From an uncultured Gammaproteobacteria bacterium (GTDB lineage Bacteria; Pseudomonadota; Gammaproteobacteria; Enterobacterales; Psychrobiaceae), in contig CAJXRU010000003.1 of the NCBI GenBank assembly GCA_913060565.1, positions 1 through 64,000 of the forward strand: a DNA stretch of 64,000 bases, in the 5' to 3' direction. The notes beneath the pieces were generated by a model. It had not been told where the DNA came from. It ran no database searches and saw only the letters and a list, made by a program, of their open reading frames with translations. A program made the translations under genes and the position numbers. How positions within the stretch are numbered: position 1 is the stretch's first letter; every line of letters begins with the position of its first letter. Below, piece by piece: positions 18,414 through 27,463 of this stretch.

Positions 18414-19592
18414 ATGCTTAATCAACTAATCCAAAAGCTATCAATCGTTTCTCTAATCGCCATCGTGGCGGGTTGTGCCACCACTCATTCGCCTCAGATT
18501 GCAGTTTATAATAAGAAAGTTGATTTTCAACTTCCACCTATTGCTGTGTATGCCAATCAGTTATCAAAAGATTTACAAGAAAACTGTCAGGTATTTGCTG
18601 ATGAATCAGCCTTAAACTACTGTCGAATAAATCAAGTTGATACATCTCATTACACGGCGCAATTTACTGATTCAAAACTTTTTTCACAAGTACATGAAGC
18701 TAGTGACAACATCGAATATTCTATCGCGATAGCAACCGCTAGCTTAGACAATGAAAGCGCTGGAGAGATATCTCAGGCAGCGTTATCTGGACTGAGTTTA
18801 TTATTAATTCCCATGACCAATGAGATGAATGTGCAAGCACAAGTGTCTATTTATTGGCGTAATTTAAAAATCAAACAATACAATTACAATTTACCATTTG
18901 TCAGTCAACAATCATTGTTTACGGATCCTAAAGAGGCCAATACCCAATTTTCTAAAAGCTTGGTTTCTCATATCATTAAAGATCTCCAACAAGATAATAC
19001 CTTATCTAATCGCTACTTAACGCAGGTATTAAAATCGAGCAACTATGAAGAAGATTTAACCGTTCCTCAAACAATAGCTGGTTTTGATTTTATGGGGCAA
19101 TACATCTACAACGACCCGCTACTTGGCAGCGTCTCTACTTACGCGAATAAAGATTATCACAGTGATAAAATTGATTTGTACGTCTATCCAATCCGCAAAG
19201 TTAATCTTGATGGCGAATCAGACTTGTTGGCACAAGAATCTAAAAATATTGAAAACGAATTTAATAGCGTAGCCAAACAATTAGAATGGACTGATGTGAG
19301 TTTTACAGCGCCAAAGACTTTAACGGTAACTCATGAGCAGCAGAAAATATCAGGACTTTATTTTCAGGGGGAATACCAACAAAAACTTGGAGAAAAAGGA
19401 TTCACCTCAGTCTATCTCTTTAAATTAAAAGATAAATTTGTTAAATTCCGTGCCACTTTCCCTGAGCAATTTATTACTCCTGCTATTAGTGATATTTTTT
19501 CAAAAATTAACGTACCTGATGAATCAGTGTTTATGAAAAAACTACGAAGCCAAGGCAGAAAGCAGCAAAAGAACAAAAACAACGAAGGATAA
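18414..19592 (+). CDS. uncharacterised lipoprotein
   Basis: This 392-residue protein begins with a lipoprotein signal (LIAIVAGC, lipid Cys21), so it is exported and anchored, probably to the outer membrane. The rest is a soluble alpha/beta protein with a basic lysine/glutamine-rich C-terminal tail. I recognise no domain. The next gene, also a lipoprotein, starts 6 nt downstream, so the two are an operon. An ATG with AAAGGACTAACTAGCA upstream marks the start. Confidence 0.72.
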   Translation: MLNQLIQKLSIVSLIAIVAGCATTHSPQIAVYNKKVDFQLPPIAVYANQLSKDLQENCQVFADESALNYCRINQVDTSHYTAQFTDSKLFSQVHEASDNIEYSIAIATASLDNESAGEISQAALSGLSLLLIPMTNEMNVQAQVSIYWRNLKIKQYNYNLPFVSQQSLFTDPKEANTQFSKSLVSHIIKDLQQDNTLSNRYLTQVLKSSNYEEDLTVPQTIAGFDFMGQYIYNDPLLGSVSTYANKDYHSDKIDLYVYPIRKVNLDGESDLLAQESKNIENEFNSVAKQLEWTDVSFTAPKTLTVTHEQQKISGLYFQGEYQQKLGEKGFTSVYLFKLKDKFVKFRATFPEQFITPAISDIFSKINVPDESVFMKKLRSQGRKQQKNKNNEG

Positions 19593-19598
19593 TAATCT

Positions 19599-20252
19599 GT
19601 GAACAAAATAATAATTCCATTAATCGCACTTGCGCTAACGGCTTGTCAGTCAACTGCCCCTAACAAAGTGTTGAGTGAATCTCTTGGTATTCAAATTAAA
19701 TCGATTTATCAAAGCTATAACTCAGGTAATAAGCTAAAAGCTATAAACGCAGCGAAAGTGTTAAAACCACAAACACCATACGATAAAGCTTATATTAACT
19801 ATATGCTTGGTTTGATGTTTTCAAACTCACAAGAGCCTCTTAAAGGAATGCCTTACTTAAAAAAAGCGCTATTATCGAATGAGTTGAATAAACCGAATAA
19901 TCAACGTGCACATCAAGCACTATCAACTTTAGTCACCAATGCTTATTACGAAAGTAAAGCATCAAACAATTTAAAGTCATTGGTCAGCAGGAAACCAATT
20001 GTGCGCATTGACCCTCACTATCCTATCGATGCTGCAAGAAATGGTATTGAAGGACATGTAATGATGAGTTTTGATATATTGCCAAATGGTAGTATCGATA
20101 ATATTTTTATCGTTCAATCGTCCCCTCAAGGAGTCTTTGATAATGAGGCACGCAAAGCACTAAAACGTTGGAAATATCTACCTAAAAAAATTGATGATCA
20201 GGTTACTGGCTACAAAGATCAAACGGTTAGGTTAGACTTCACGTTAGACTAA
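19599..20252 (+). CDS. lipoprotein with TonB C-terminal domain
   Basis: This 217-residue protein starts at GTG and has a lipoprotein signal (LIALALTAC, Cys16). A helical middle (about 30-120) resembles TPR pairs. A TonB-type C-terminal domain follows (about 128-217: PHYPIDAARNGIEGHVMMSFDI and RKALKRWKYLP). Real TonB is anchored in the inner membrane by a helix and has a Pro-rich spacer; both are absent. A structural or cell-wall-linked role is therefore more likely than energy transduction. It forms an operon with the preceding lipoprotein. Confidence 0.8.
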   Translation: MNKIIIPLIALALTACQSTAPNKVLSESLGIQIKSIYQSYNSGNKLKAINAAKVLKPQTPYDKAYINYMLGLMFSNSQEPLKGMPYLKKALLSNELNKPNNQRAHQALSTLVTNAYYESKASNNLKSLVSRKPIVRIDPHYPIDAARNGIEGHVMMSFDILPNGSIDNIFIVQSSPQGVFDNEARKALKRWKYLPKKIDDQVTGYKDQTVRLDFTLD

Positions 20253-20260
20253 CTCAGACA

Positions 20261-20293
20261 AGCAGCACCAGTTAAACTGGGGCTGCTTTTTTT
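20261..20293 (+). terminator. Rho-independent terminator after the lipoprotein pair
   Basis: AGCAGC-A-CCAGTT pairs with AACTGG-G-GCTGCT around a short loop and is followed by seven or more T residues. The converging YcaO gene ends just beyond. Confidence 0.88.
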
Positions 20294-20297
20294 CCTG

Positions 20298-22481
20298 CTA
20301 TTTACCAGCACGCTCTGCACGTGCTTTGTGCAGCTTGTTATAGCTATTAAGCAAACGTTGATGTCGGTCTAAACCGTCTAAATCCATATTTGTTGGCTCT
20401 AATCCGTAAAAACGTACATCACCATTAATGCTACCAATAATTGCTTCCATCACATCAATACCGAACATACGATTAAGATTGTGAATAAAGTCTTTTATTT
20501 CTAAATCATCATTTAACGCAATCTCAAGAACGGTATTCATTGCTTGATAGAACAAGCCACGTTCAACACTATTATCGTTATATTGTAAGAATGATCCAAC
20601 CTGCTCAATGGCTTCTTCAAAGTCACCAAGCGCTAAGTTGATTAAGATTTTTAGCTCTAAAATAGTTAACTGTCCCCAGTTAGTATTCTCATCGAACTCA
20701 ATACCAATCAGAGTCTTAATATCGGTGTAGTTGTCTAACTCGCTCGCTTCTAAACGTTCAAGTAAATTGGCAATACCATCATCATCTAATGCATGAATAT
20801 TTAAGATATCTTCACGATAGTTAATCGCCTTATTGGTGTTATCCCAAATAAGATCGTCCACCATGTACACTTCTGAGTAGTCTGGCACTAAGATGCGACA
20901 GGCAACGCCAATATCAGTATATTCAGCAACATAAGCTTCTTTACCAATATCAGCCAAGATAGCGAACATATTGTCACACTCTTGCTCAGTAGTACCCGAG
21001 AAATCCCAGTGGCAGAAATCATATTCGGCTTTATCGCTAAAGAAACGCCATGAAATAACCCCAGTTGAATCGATGAAGTGATCAACAAAGTTCTCTGGCT
21101 CACTGACTGCAGCGCTTTCAAAGGTTGGTTTAGGCACGTCATTTAATCCTTCGAAACTACGTCCTTGTAGTAACTCGGTTAAACTGCGCTCTAGTGCCAC
21201 TTCAAAACTTGGATGACCGCCGAATGACGCAAAAACACCACCGGTTTTAGGATTCATTAATGTCACACACATCACAGGGAACACACCGCCTAGTGACGCG
21301 TCTTTTACGACAATTGGAAAGCCTTGTGCTTCAAGCGCATCAATACCCGCTTTGATGCTAGGGTATTGCGTGATAATGTCTTTTGGTACTTCTGGCAGTA
21401 CAATCTCTTCACTAATGATTTGTTTTTTAACTGCACGCTCAAATATTTCAGACAAACACTGCACTTTCGCTTCAGCCAAATTATTGCCTGCGCTCATGCC
21501 GTTGCTTAAAAATAAGTTTTCAACCAAATTTGACGGGAAATAAACTGTTTCGCCATCGCTATGACGTTGATAAGGCAATGCACAAATACCACGTTCAACA
21601 TTACCAGAGTTCGTATCTGTTAGGTGTGAAGCGCGAAGCTCTCCCTCAGGATCGTAAATATCACGGCTATAGTCATCTAATATACCGCTAGGTAATGAAT
21701 CGTCATCTCCGCCTTTAAACCACTTTTCATTCGGGTAATGCACAAAATCACGACCAGCAATATCACGGCCAAAGAATTGATCGTTATAAAAGAAGTTACA
21801 GTTGAGGCGTTCAATAAATTCACCCAGCGCAGAGCACAATGCGCTTTCTTTTGTCGCGCCTTTACCATTGGTAAAACACATGTGAGATGCCGCATCACGT
21901 ATATGAAGTGACCATACATTAGGGACAATATTACGCCACGAAGCGATTTCTATTTTCATGCCTAAATCAGACAAAATCTTAGTCATCTGCTTGATGGTTT
22001 CTTCAAGCGGTAAATCTTTACCCTCGATAAACGTCTGGCTGCCATCGTCTGGCAACTCCATCAACATGGCATCAGATTCATTTTTAAGATTAGTCACCGC
22101 TTCAACGATAAATTCAGGCTGGTTTTGCACCACGCGCTTCACCGTACAACGGTCAATAGCACGCAAAATACCAGTGCGATCACGTTCGCTTATGCTATCT
22201 GGCAATTGCACCTGAATTTTAAAAGTTTGCTGATATCTATTTTCAGGATCAACAATGTTATTTTGCGACACTGAAATACCATCAGTTGGAATATCTCTCG
22301 AATTACAATAAACCTTGACGAAATAAGCGGCACACATGGCTGAAGATGCTAAGAAGTAATCAAATGGTCCCGGCGCGCTGCCGTCTCCTTTATAACGGAT
22401 CGGCTGATCAGCAATAACAGTGAAGTCATCAAATTTAGCTTCAAGTCGAAGATTATCGAGAAAATTTACGTTGATTTCCAT
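20298..22481 (-). CDS. ycaO: OsmC-YcaO fusion protein
   Basis: This 727-residue protein joins an OsmC/Ohr-like domain (1-about 135, with the PGPFDYFLASSAMCAA segment carrying one redox-type Cys) to a YcaO domain (about 160-575). A C-terminal helical TPR-like tail follows, as in E. coli YcaO. YcaO domains activate backbone amides with ATP. The E. coli protein has been linked to RimO-dependent methylthiolation of ribosomal protein S12. Nothing nearby looks like a RiPP precursor or azoline dehydrogenase, so a housekeeping role is more likely than natural-product synthesis. The fusion recurs in marine gammaproteobacteria. Confidence 0.88.
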   Translation of the reverse strand: MEINVNFLDNLRLEAKFDDFTVIADQPIRYKGDGSAPGPFDYFLASSAMCAAYFVKVYCNSRDIPTDGISVSQNNIVDPENRYQQTFKIQVQLPDSISERDRTGILRAIDRCTVKRVVQNQPEFIVEAVTNLKNESDAMLMELPDDGSQTFIEGKDLPLEETIKQMTKILSDLGMKIEIASWRNIVPNVWSLHIRDAASHMCFTNGKGATKESALCSALGEFIERLNCNFFYNDQFFGRDIAGRDFVHYPNEKWFKGGDDDSLPSGILDDYSRDIYDPEGELRASHLTDTNSGNVERGICALPYQRHSDGETVYFPSNLVENLFLSNGMSAGNNLAEAKVQCLSEIFERAVKKQIISEEIVLPEVPKDIITQYPSIKAGIDALEAQGFPIVVKDASLGGVFPVMCVTLMNPKTGGVFASFGGHPSFEVALERSLTELLQGRSFEGLNDVPKPTFESAAVSEPENFVDHFIDSTGVISWRFFSDKAEYDFCHWDFSGTTEQECDNMFAILADIGKEAYVAEYTDIGVACRILVPDYSEVYMVDDLIWDNTNKAINYREDILNIHALDDDGIANLLERLEASELDNYTDIKTLIGIEFDENTNWGQLTILELKILINLALGDFEEAIEQVGSFLQYNDNSVERGLFYQAMNTVLEIALNDDLEIKDFIHNLNRMFGIDVMEAIIGSINGDVRFYGLEPTNMDLDGLDRHQRLLNSYNKLHKARAERAGK

Positions 22482-22701
22482 GAAATTATCCAGTGTGGTT
22501 AGTGCTATTTAGCAAAGGTATTTTATATGGTGGGGATTATCTTATTTTTTCACGCATTAGTCTTGGGTTTATTTATGAATAAGCTCGCTAAATAGAAATT
22601 TTAAATACAGTACTTCAAAGGAAATATTAAATCGCGTTTGATTTACAAATTAAGTAATTTTAAATACGCACATATTAGTCGAACATACATGCGTAAAAAA
22701 G

Positions 22702-23325
22702 TTAAGGTTTAAGTTTGATAATTGGCATTAAAACAGTTGTCCAATAAGGATCACAACTTCCATTACACGTTTGAATTTTTGCAGCTTTAATAATTTGTCG
22801 AAAATCGGCGCTCATTACAACGGTTATTTTTTCAACTGAACTTTTTGTCCCTTTTGAAAAGTTGCTAGTCTCTTTCGAATAATTATTTACAGATAATGGT
22901 GGGTGTTTTTTTTCTAAGTTAGTATCTAACTCTTTTAATTTTATTTTCGAATCCAATGTATTCTTTTTACTTGCTAGGTAATACCACTTTCTAGCAGTTT
23001 TCAGATTCTTATCTTTGTATAACCCATTCTCAAAAAAGTAGCCTAGTTGATACTGAGCACCAGGCTCTCCAGATCTAGCGGCTTTAGCAAGATAACGATT
23101 TGCCTTTTCTATATTTTTTCCAATTCCGGCTCCCTCATAAAGCATTATAGCTATAGCAAATTCAGCTAATGAAGATCCTTGTTCGGCATATTTCCTTAAT
23201 AGAATATACTCAGATTTACAATCCAACTTACACATTTTCAAGAGTCTAGACTCCTCCTGCTTAACTTCATTAGAAAATGTAAGATTAGTTATACATAGTA
23301 AAATAAAACTCAATAAAACTTTCAT
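22702..23325 (-). CDS. secreted Sel1-repeat protein
   Basis: This 207-residue protein has a signal peptide (about 1-18) and two to three Sel1-like repeats at about 40-125 (AEFAIAIMLYEGAGIGKNIEKANRYL, AQYQLGYFFENG). Such repeats form helical solenoids for protein contacts. The C-terminus is low-complexity and then carries a Cys pair (CNGSC). It is AT-rich relative to its neighbours. The gene 12 nt upstream on the same strand is a small lipoprotein, so they form a pair. Function unknown. Confidence 0.72.
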   Translation of the reverse strand: MKVLLSFILLCITNLTFSNEVKQEESRLLKMCKLDCKSEYILLRKYAEQGSSLAEFAIAIMLYEGAGIGKNIEKANRYLAKAARSGEPGAQYQLGYFFENGLYKDKNLKTARKWYYLASKKNTLDSKIKLKELDTNLEKKHPPLSVNNYSKETSNFSKGTKSSVEKITVVMSADFRQIIKAAKIQTCNGSCDPYWTTVLMPIIKLKP

Positions 23326-23336
23326 AAATTCTTCCT

Positions 23337-23903
23337 TTAGTCACATTTTGAATGGTTCAATCGCTCGGGCAATTTCTTATCTGTAATCGAACCTTCAAAT
23401 CCTTTATTCATACCACTAACGGTATTTCGAAAGCTACAAGAGCTAATCCCAATTTTATCTAATCTCGTTAAACGTTGGCCTGAGATAGCGATAGTTTCTA
23501 TTGGCGTTTCTAAATCTACAGCAGGAATATCAAAATCCGACAATGCTGAAACAGTAGATATAATCTGTTTTGTATTAACATCTTCAACCCAAACATAGAT
23601 ATAGCCATTTTCCTCCTTACTATTTAATTTATAGCTTGAATTTTCATTCACTTTAATTCTCATAGTATGAAAACTCTGAATGGCGGTCTCATCAGTGATA
23701 GATTTTAATCGCTCGACCTCAATTAAGTACGAACCAGCCTTCTTAATAGGTTTTTTAATGACCTTTCCATTAACGGTAATCAAGGTTAATAACACCTTTG
23801 TAGGTTCAGTGAAAAAAGCATTTTCTATTTTAATTTGAGTTTGACTTGTTGACGCGCAACCAGACAAAATTACAACAATAATTACTGTAATAATTCTTAA
23901 CAT
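23337..23903 (-). CDS. small orphan lipoprotein
   Basis: This 188-residue protein has a lipoprotein signal (VVILSGC, Cys16). The body looks beta-rich, and a cysteine-containing C-terminus ends in SKCD. AAGGAC upstream supports the start. It is transcribed ahead of the Sel1 gene with 11 nt between. No family recognised; it may be an accessory envelope protein. Confidence 0.62.
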   Translation of the reverse strand: MLRIITVIIVVILSGCASTSQTQIKIENAFFTEPTKVLLTLITVNGKVIKKPIKKAGSYLIEVERLKSITDETAIQSFHTMRIKVNENSSYKLNSKEENGYIYVWVEDVNTKQIISTVSALSDFDIPAVDLETPIETIAISGQRLTRLDKIGISSCSFRNTVSGMNKGFEGSITDKKLPERLNHSKCD

Positions 23904-24048
23904 TTTAAGTCCTTTATTATGTGAAAGTTTTTCTACACTAGGTCAATAATCAAACAGACACAATAGAAATCATATATTTTACATTCACTTAACAATTACT
24001 CAACGTTTATGCAGGATGTTAGCTTTAATTTTGTTTGTCACACACACC

Positions 24049-24086
24049 TTGAATATATCAAATATCAAATATACAATTAAGCATAT
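24049..24086. promoter_or_regulatory. candidate ArsR operator and promoter region
   Basis: The dyad TTGA-ATATA-TCAA (24049-24061) and the following AT-rich TATCAAATAT repeats lie just upstream of the arsenic operon, where an ArsR repressor usually binds. TATATT at about 24084 could be a -10. The motif is AT-rich and its assignment rests on position. Confidence 0.4.
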
Positions 24087-24107
24087 ATTAAAGTTGAATC
24101 GACCGTT

Positions 24108-24908
24108 ATGACGACAAATCATCGAAAAAGCGTTTTATTTTTATGTACTGGAAATTCTGCACGCTCACAACTAGCGCAAGCCCTGTTAACGCATCGTGCT
24201 GGAGAGTTCTTTGAAGTGAGTAGCGCAGGAACCAAACCAGAAACAGTAGATCCACGGGCATTGAAAGTGCTTGATGATTTAGCCATTGATACCAGTACTC
24301 TCTATGCCAAATCATTTAGTGAGTTAGACGGACAACATTTTGATACCGTTATTACGCTATGTGACGATGCCCAAGCACAATGTCGTGAATATAAGAAAAC
24401 ATTTCAACAACTTGCGTGGCATTTACCCGATCCTAAGAGTCGTCATCAAGAGCATGCATTTGCTAAAACCTTACAAGAAATTGATGATTTGATTTCACTA
24501 TTTTTAGCGGCGGAGTTACCACAACTCAACACTACTGATGATCACGAATCAGCAATAGATTTAGAACCAACGGTTTTCTATAAATGCCTCACGGACGATA
24601 TCCGCTTAAAAGCCTTAATGCTAACTCATTATCACGGCGAGCTTTGCGTATGTGAATTAATGGCTGCGCTAGATGAAGACAGTCAACCCAAGTTATCTCG
24701 TAATCTGGCAGTGCTAAAAAAAGCCGACATTATTACTGGACGCAAGCACGGTCAGTGGGTGTTTTATCGTATCAATCCACAATTACCGCAATGGGCAAAA
24801 ACCGTTATTGCCCAAACAACCAGACACAACCTAGCGCTGATCAGCGATAGCATACATTCGCTAAAGTCGATGACTGATCGACCAAGTAAAAATAAATTCT
24901 GCGGTTAA
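24108..24908 (+). CDS. arsenate reductase-ArsR repressor fusion
   Basis: This 266-residue protein combines two functions. Residues 1-140 are a low-molecular-weight phosphatase-type arsenate reductase: CTGNSAR holds Cys13 and Arg19, and Cys85 and Cys92 match the redox pair of thioredoxin-coupled ArsC. Residues about 150-240 are an ArsR winged helix with the As(III)-sensing ELCVCEL pair (Cys180, Cys182) and NLAVLKKADIITGRKHGQWVFYRI. A further Cys lies at the C-terminus (FCG). It probably represses the operon and, on arsenite release, derepresses it. It heads the ars operon, 24 nt before GAPDH. ArsC-ArsR fusions are known. Confidence 0.85.
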   Translation: MTTNHRKSVLFLCTGNSARSQLAQALLTHRAGEFFEVSSAGTKPETVDPRALKVLDDLAIDTSTLYAKSFSELDGQHFDTVITLCDDAQAQCREYKKTFQQLAWHLPDPKSRHQEHAFAKTLQEIDDLISLFLAAELPQLNTTDDHESAIDLEPTVFYKCLTDDIRLKALMLTHYHGELCVCELMAALDEDSQPKLSRNLAVLKKADIITGRKHGQWVFYRINPQLPQWAKTVIAQTTRHNLALISDSIHSLKSMTDRPSKNKFCG

Positions 24909-24932
24909 GCACCGTATTTAATCGAGGTTTCT

Positions 24933-25940
24933 ATGACTATAAAAGTTGGAATTAACGGCTTTGGCCGTATGGGACGTTTAACAATGCGCGCCGCATTTGA
25001 CTGGCCTGAGTTTGAAGTTGTACAAATTAATGATCCTGCTGGCGACGCCAAAACATTGGCCCATTTACTGACATTTGATTCAGTACACGGCACTTGGCAT
25101 CACGAGGCGACAGCTAACGGCGATAATATGATTGTCGATGGCAAAACCATTGCCTGTACCCGAAATGTTGCCGTCAATGACACCGACTGGTCTGGCTGTG
25201 ATGTGGTGATTGAAGCGAGCGGTAAAATCAAGAAAAAAACCATGTTGCAAGCTTACTTAGATCAAGGTGTTAAGCGCGTGGTAGTAACAGCGCCAGTTAA
25301 AGAAGACGGCGTCTTAAATGTTGTGATGGGCGTTAACGATCATCTGTACAACAAAGATGAGTATCCAATTGTTACAGCCGCTTCTTGTACCACCAACTGT
25401 TTAGCGCCAGTAGTCAAAGTACTACACGAGAAAATCGGTATTAAGCACGGCAGCATGACCACCATTCACGATATCACCAACACCCAATCTATTTTAGATG
25501 CGCCACATAAAGATCTGCGCCGCGCCCGCGCCTGCGGCATGAGTTTGATCCCGACAACCACTGGCTCGGCAACCGCTATCACGCATATTTTCCCTGAGTT
25601 AAAAGGCAAACTAAACGGTCACGCCATTCGCATTCCACTAGCTAATGCATCGATTACCGACTGTGTGTTTGAGATGGATCGCGCAACGACCGCCGAAGAA
25701 GTGAATCAGTTAATGGCAGACGCAGCACAAGGTGAGCTTAAAGACATCTTAGGCTATGAAGAACGTCCACTAGTATCTATCGACTATCGTACCGACCCGC
25801 GCTCAAGTATTATTGACGCGCCGTCTACGATGATCGTTAACGACACCCAAGTTAAGCTATACGTGTGGTATGACAACGAGTGGGGCTACGCTAACCGCAC
25901 AGCAGAGTTAGTGAAACTAGTCGGACTAAACGATAAATAA
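24933..25940 (+). CDS. arsenate-linked glyceraldehyde-3-phosphate dehydrogenase
   Basis: This 335-residue NAD-dependent GAPDH has the dinucleotide fold [10 protein letters not shown] and catalytic SCTTNC with Cys152. It sits 2 nt before arsJ and after the ArsC-ArsR fusion. In such clusters the enzyme uses arsenate in place of phosphate to make 1-arseno-3-phosphoglycerate, which ArsJ exports. Glycolytic duty is unlikely because of this context. GAGG before the ATG is a good ribosome site. Confidence 0.9.
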   Translation: MTIKVGINGFGRMGRLTMRAAFDWPEFEVVQINDPAGDAKTLAHLLTFDSVHGTWHHEATANGDNMIVDGKTIACTRNVAVNDTDWSGCDVVIEASGKIKKKTMLQAYLDQGVKRVVVTAPVKEDGVLNVVMGVNDHLYNKDEYPIVTAASCTTNCLAPVVKVLHEKIGIKHGSMTTIHDITNTQSILDAPHKDLRRARACGMSLIPTTTGSATAITHIFPELKGKLNGHAIRIPLANASITDCVFEMDRATTAEEVNQLMADAAQGELKDILGYEERPLVSIDYRTDPRSSIIDAPSTMIVNDTQVKLYVWYDNEWGYANRTAELVKLVGLNDK

Positions 25941-25942
25941 TC

Positions 25943-27190
25943 ATGTTGAGTAAACTCGCTAGTCTGCCGCAAAGCCTAAAGCAATATCTGATTATTACCG
26001 GAAATTACTGGGGCTTTACGCTAACCGATGGTGCGCTGCGAATGTTGGTGGTATTACACTTCCACCAACTTGGTTATGAAGCGCTTGCCATTGCGATGCT
26101 ATTTTTGTTCTATGAAATCTTTGGCGTAATTACTAATCTAGTCGGTGGTTATTTGGGGGCAAAATGGGGCTTAAATCGCACCATGAATATTGGCCTTGCC
26201 CTGCAAGTAATTGCCCTACTCATGCTCGCCGTACCTAATGAATACCTCACGATTGTTTATGTCATGGCGGCGCAAGCATTGTCTGGTATTGCTAAAGATC
26301 TCAACAAAATGAGTGCCAAAAGCTCCATTAAGTTCTTGGTTTCAGGTAACGAGAACAACAAGCTCTATCAGTGGATTGCATTACTAACAGGCTCTAAAAA
26401 CGCATTAAAAGGTGTCGGTTTTTTCTTAGGCGGTGTGTTACTAACAGTCCTTGGTTTTAGCAACGCCATGATTGCCATGGCAACATTTTTATTTGTGTTG
26501 TGGTGCTTTAGTTTATATGCCCTGCAAGGTGACATTGGCAAAGCAAAGAACAAACCAAAATTCAAAGAGATGCTATCAAAGAGTCGCTCTATCAATGTGT
26601 TGTCGGCGGCAAGGCTGTTTTTGTTTGGCGCCCGTGACGTGTGGTTTGTTGTCGCGCTCCCCGTGTTTTTAGCGCAAATTTTTGATTGGAATCACTGGTG
26701 GGTTGGCGGCTTTATGGCGATTTGGGTTATTGCTTATGGCATTGTTCAATCTATTGCGCCTAAAATCACTGGCAATGGTGAGCATGGAAAAAGTGCGCCA
26801 TCAGGCAGCGCAGCTGTGAAATGGGCTGCTTTACTTACGCTCATTCCCGCTTTAATTGCTGTGGCGTTAACCATGGACTTTTACATCAAAGCGAGTTTGA
26901 TCGGCGGCCTATTAATCTTTGGAGCTCTGTTTGCTGTGAATTCGTCATTGCACAGTTATTTGATTGTTCGTTTTGCTGGTAATGACGGCGTGTCTCTTGA
27001 TGTTGGCTTCTATTACATGGCCAATGCAATGGGCCGCTTGGTAGGCACTGTGTTATCAGGATGGATATATCAAGCATATGGTTTAACTACATGCTTGTGG
27101 GTTTCAACTGCCTTTATCGCATTGGCAGCCTTACTTTCATTAAAGCTACCATCACATGACAACGATATACCACAAGCCAAGACTCATTAG
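25943..27190 (+). CDS. arsJ: ArsJ organoarsenical exporter
   Basis: This 415-residue major-facilitator protein has about 11-12 transmembrane helices. It opens with the ArsJ-like YLIITGNYWGFTLTDGALRM. It exports 1-arseno-3-phosphoglycerate, which breaks down outside the cell to arsenate. It is directly after the GAPDH gene with 2 nt between, so co-transcribed. Its stop codon overlaps the end of the converging rof gene by 4 bp. No arsB or acr3 is present here. Confidence 0.9.
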   Translation: MLSKLASLPQSLKQYLIITGNYWGFTLTDGALRMLVVLHFHQLGYEALAIAMLFLFYEIFGVITNLVGGYLGAKWGLNRTMNIGLALQVIALLMLAVPNEYLTIVYVMAAQALSGIAKDLNKMSAKSSIKFLVSGNENNKLYQWIALLTGSKNALKGVGFFLGGVLLTVLGFSNAMIAMATFLFVLWCFSLYALQGDIGKAKNKPKFKEMLSKSRSINVLSAARLFLFGARDVWFVVALPVFLAQIFDWNHWWVGGFMAIWVIAYGIVQSIAPKITGNGEHGKSAPSGSAAVKWAALLTLIPALIAVALTMDFYIKASLIGGLLIFGALFAVNSSLHSYLIVRFAGNDGVSLDVGFYYMANAMGRLVGTVLSGWIYQAYGLTTCLWVSTAFIALAALLSLKLPSHDNDIPQAKTH

Positions 27191-27435
27191 CGAAAGTTTA
27201 CTAACGACAGATGCGGGTTTTCAATATTGACCTGCATTGAATCAAGTTGTGAGAGAACGACCAACGTACTCTCACAGTCCACATCTACCGCAATACATTC
27301 TTCATTGTCAGCATTGCGTTTAGTATCGCGTGCAATTCCAGTAACTGACTGACCATCAACAAGTGTCAATGTCACTGGATAGTGAAACATACATACAATT
27401 TCAATGGTGTCGTATAAATTACAAGAAATAGGCAT
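27187..27435 (-). CDS. rof: Rho-binding antiterminator Rof (YaeO)
   Basis: This 82-residue protein resembles Rof: PISCNLYDTIEI at the N-terminus, an Sm-like beta-barrel with VTLTLVDGQSVTGIARDT, and a C-terminal LSQLDSMQV. Rof binds Rho hexamers and relieves Rho-dependent termination. ATG at 27435 is preferred to an in-frame TTG at 27441. Its 3' end overlaps arsJ by 4 bp in a convergent arrangement. Confidence 0.8.
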   Translation of the reverse strand: MPISCNLYDTIEIVCMFHYPVTLTLVDGQSVTGIARDTKRNADNEECIAVDVDCESTLVVLSQLDSMQVNIENPHLSLVNFR

Positions 27436-27463
27436 AACCAAACTACATCAATTTAAAATCATA

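Noticed and set aside
20298-22481. YcaO as part of a RiPP natural-product cluster
   Set aside because: No precursor-like small gene, protease or dehydrogenase is nearby; the OsmC fusion fits the housekeeping form.
24933-25940. GAPDH as the glycolytic enzyme
   Set aside because: It is directly coupled to arsJ and follows an ArsC-ArsR gene, so the arsenate role is far more likely.
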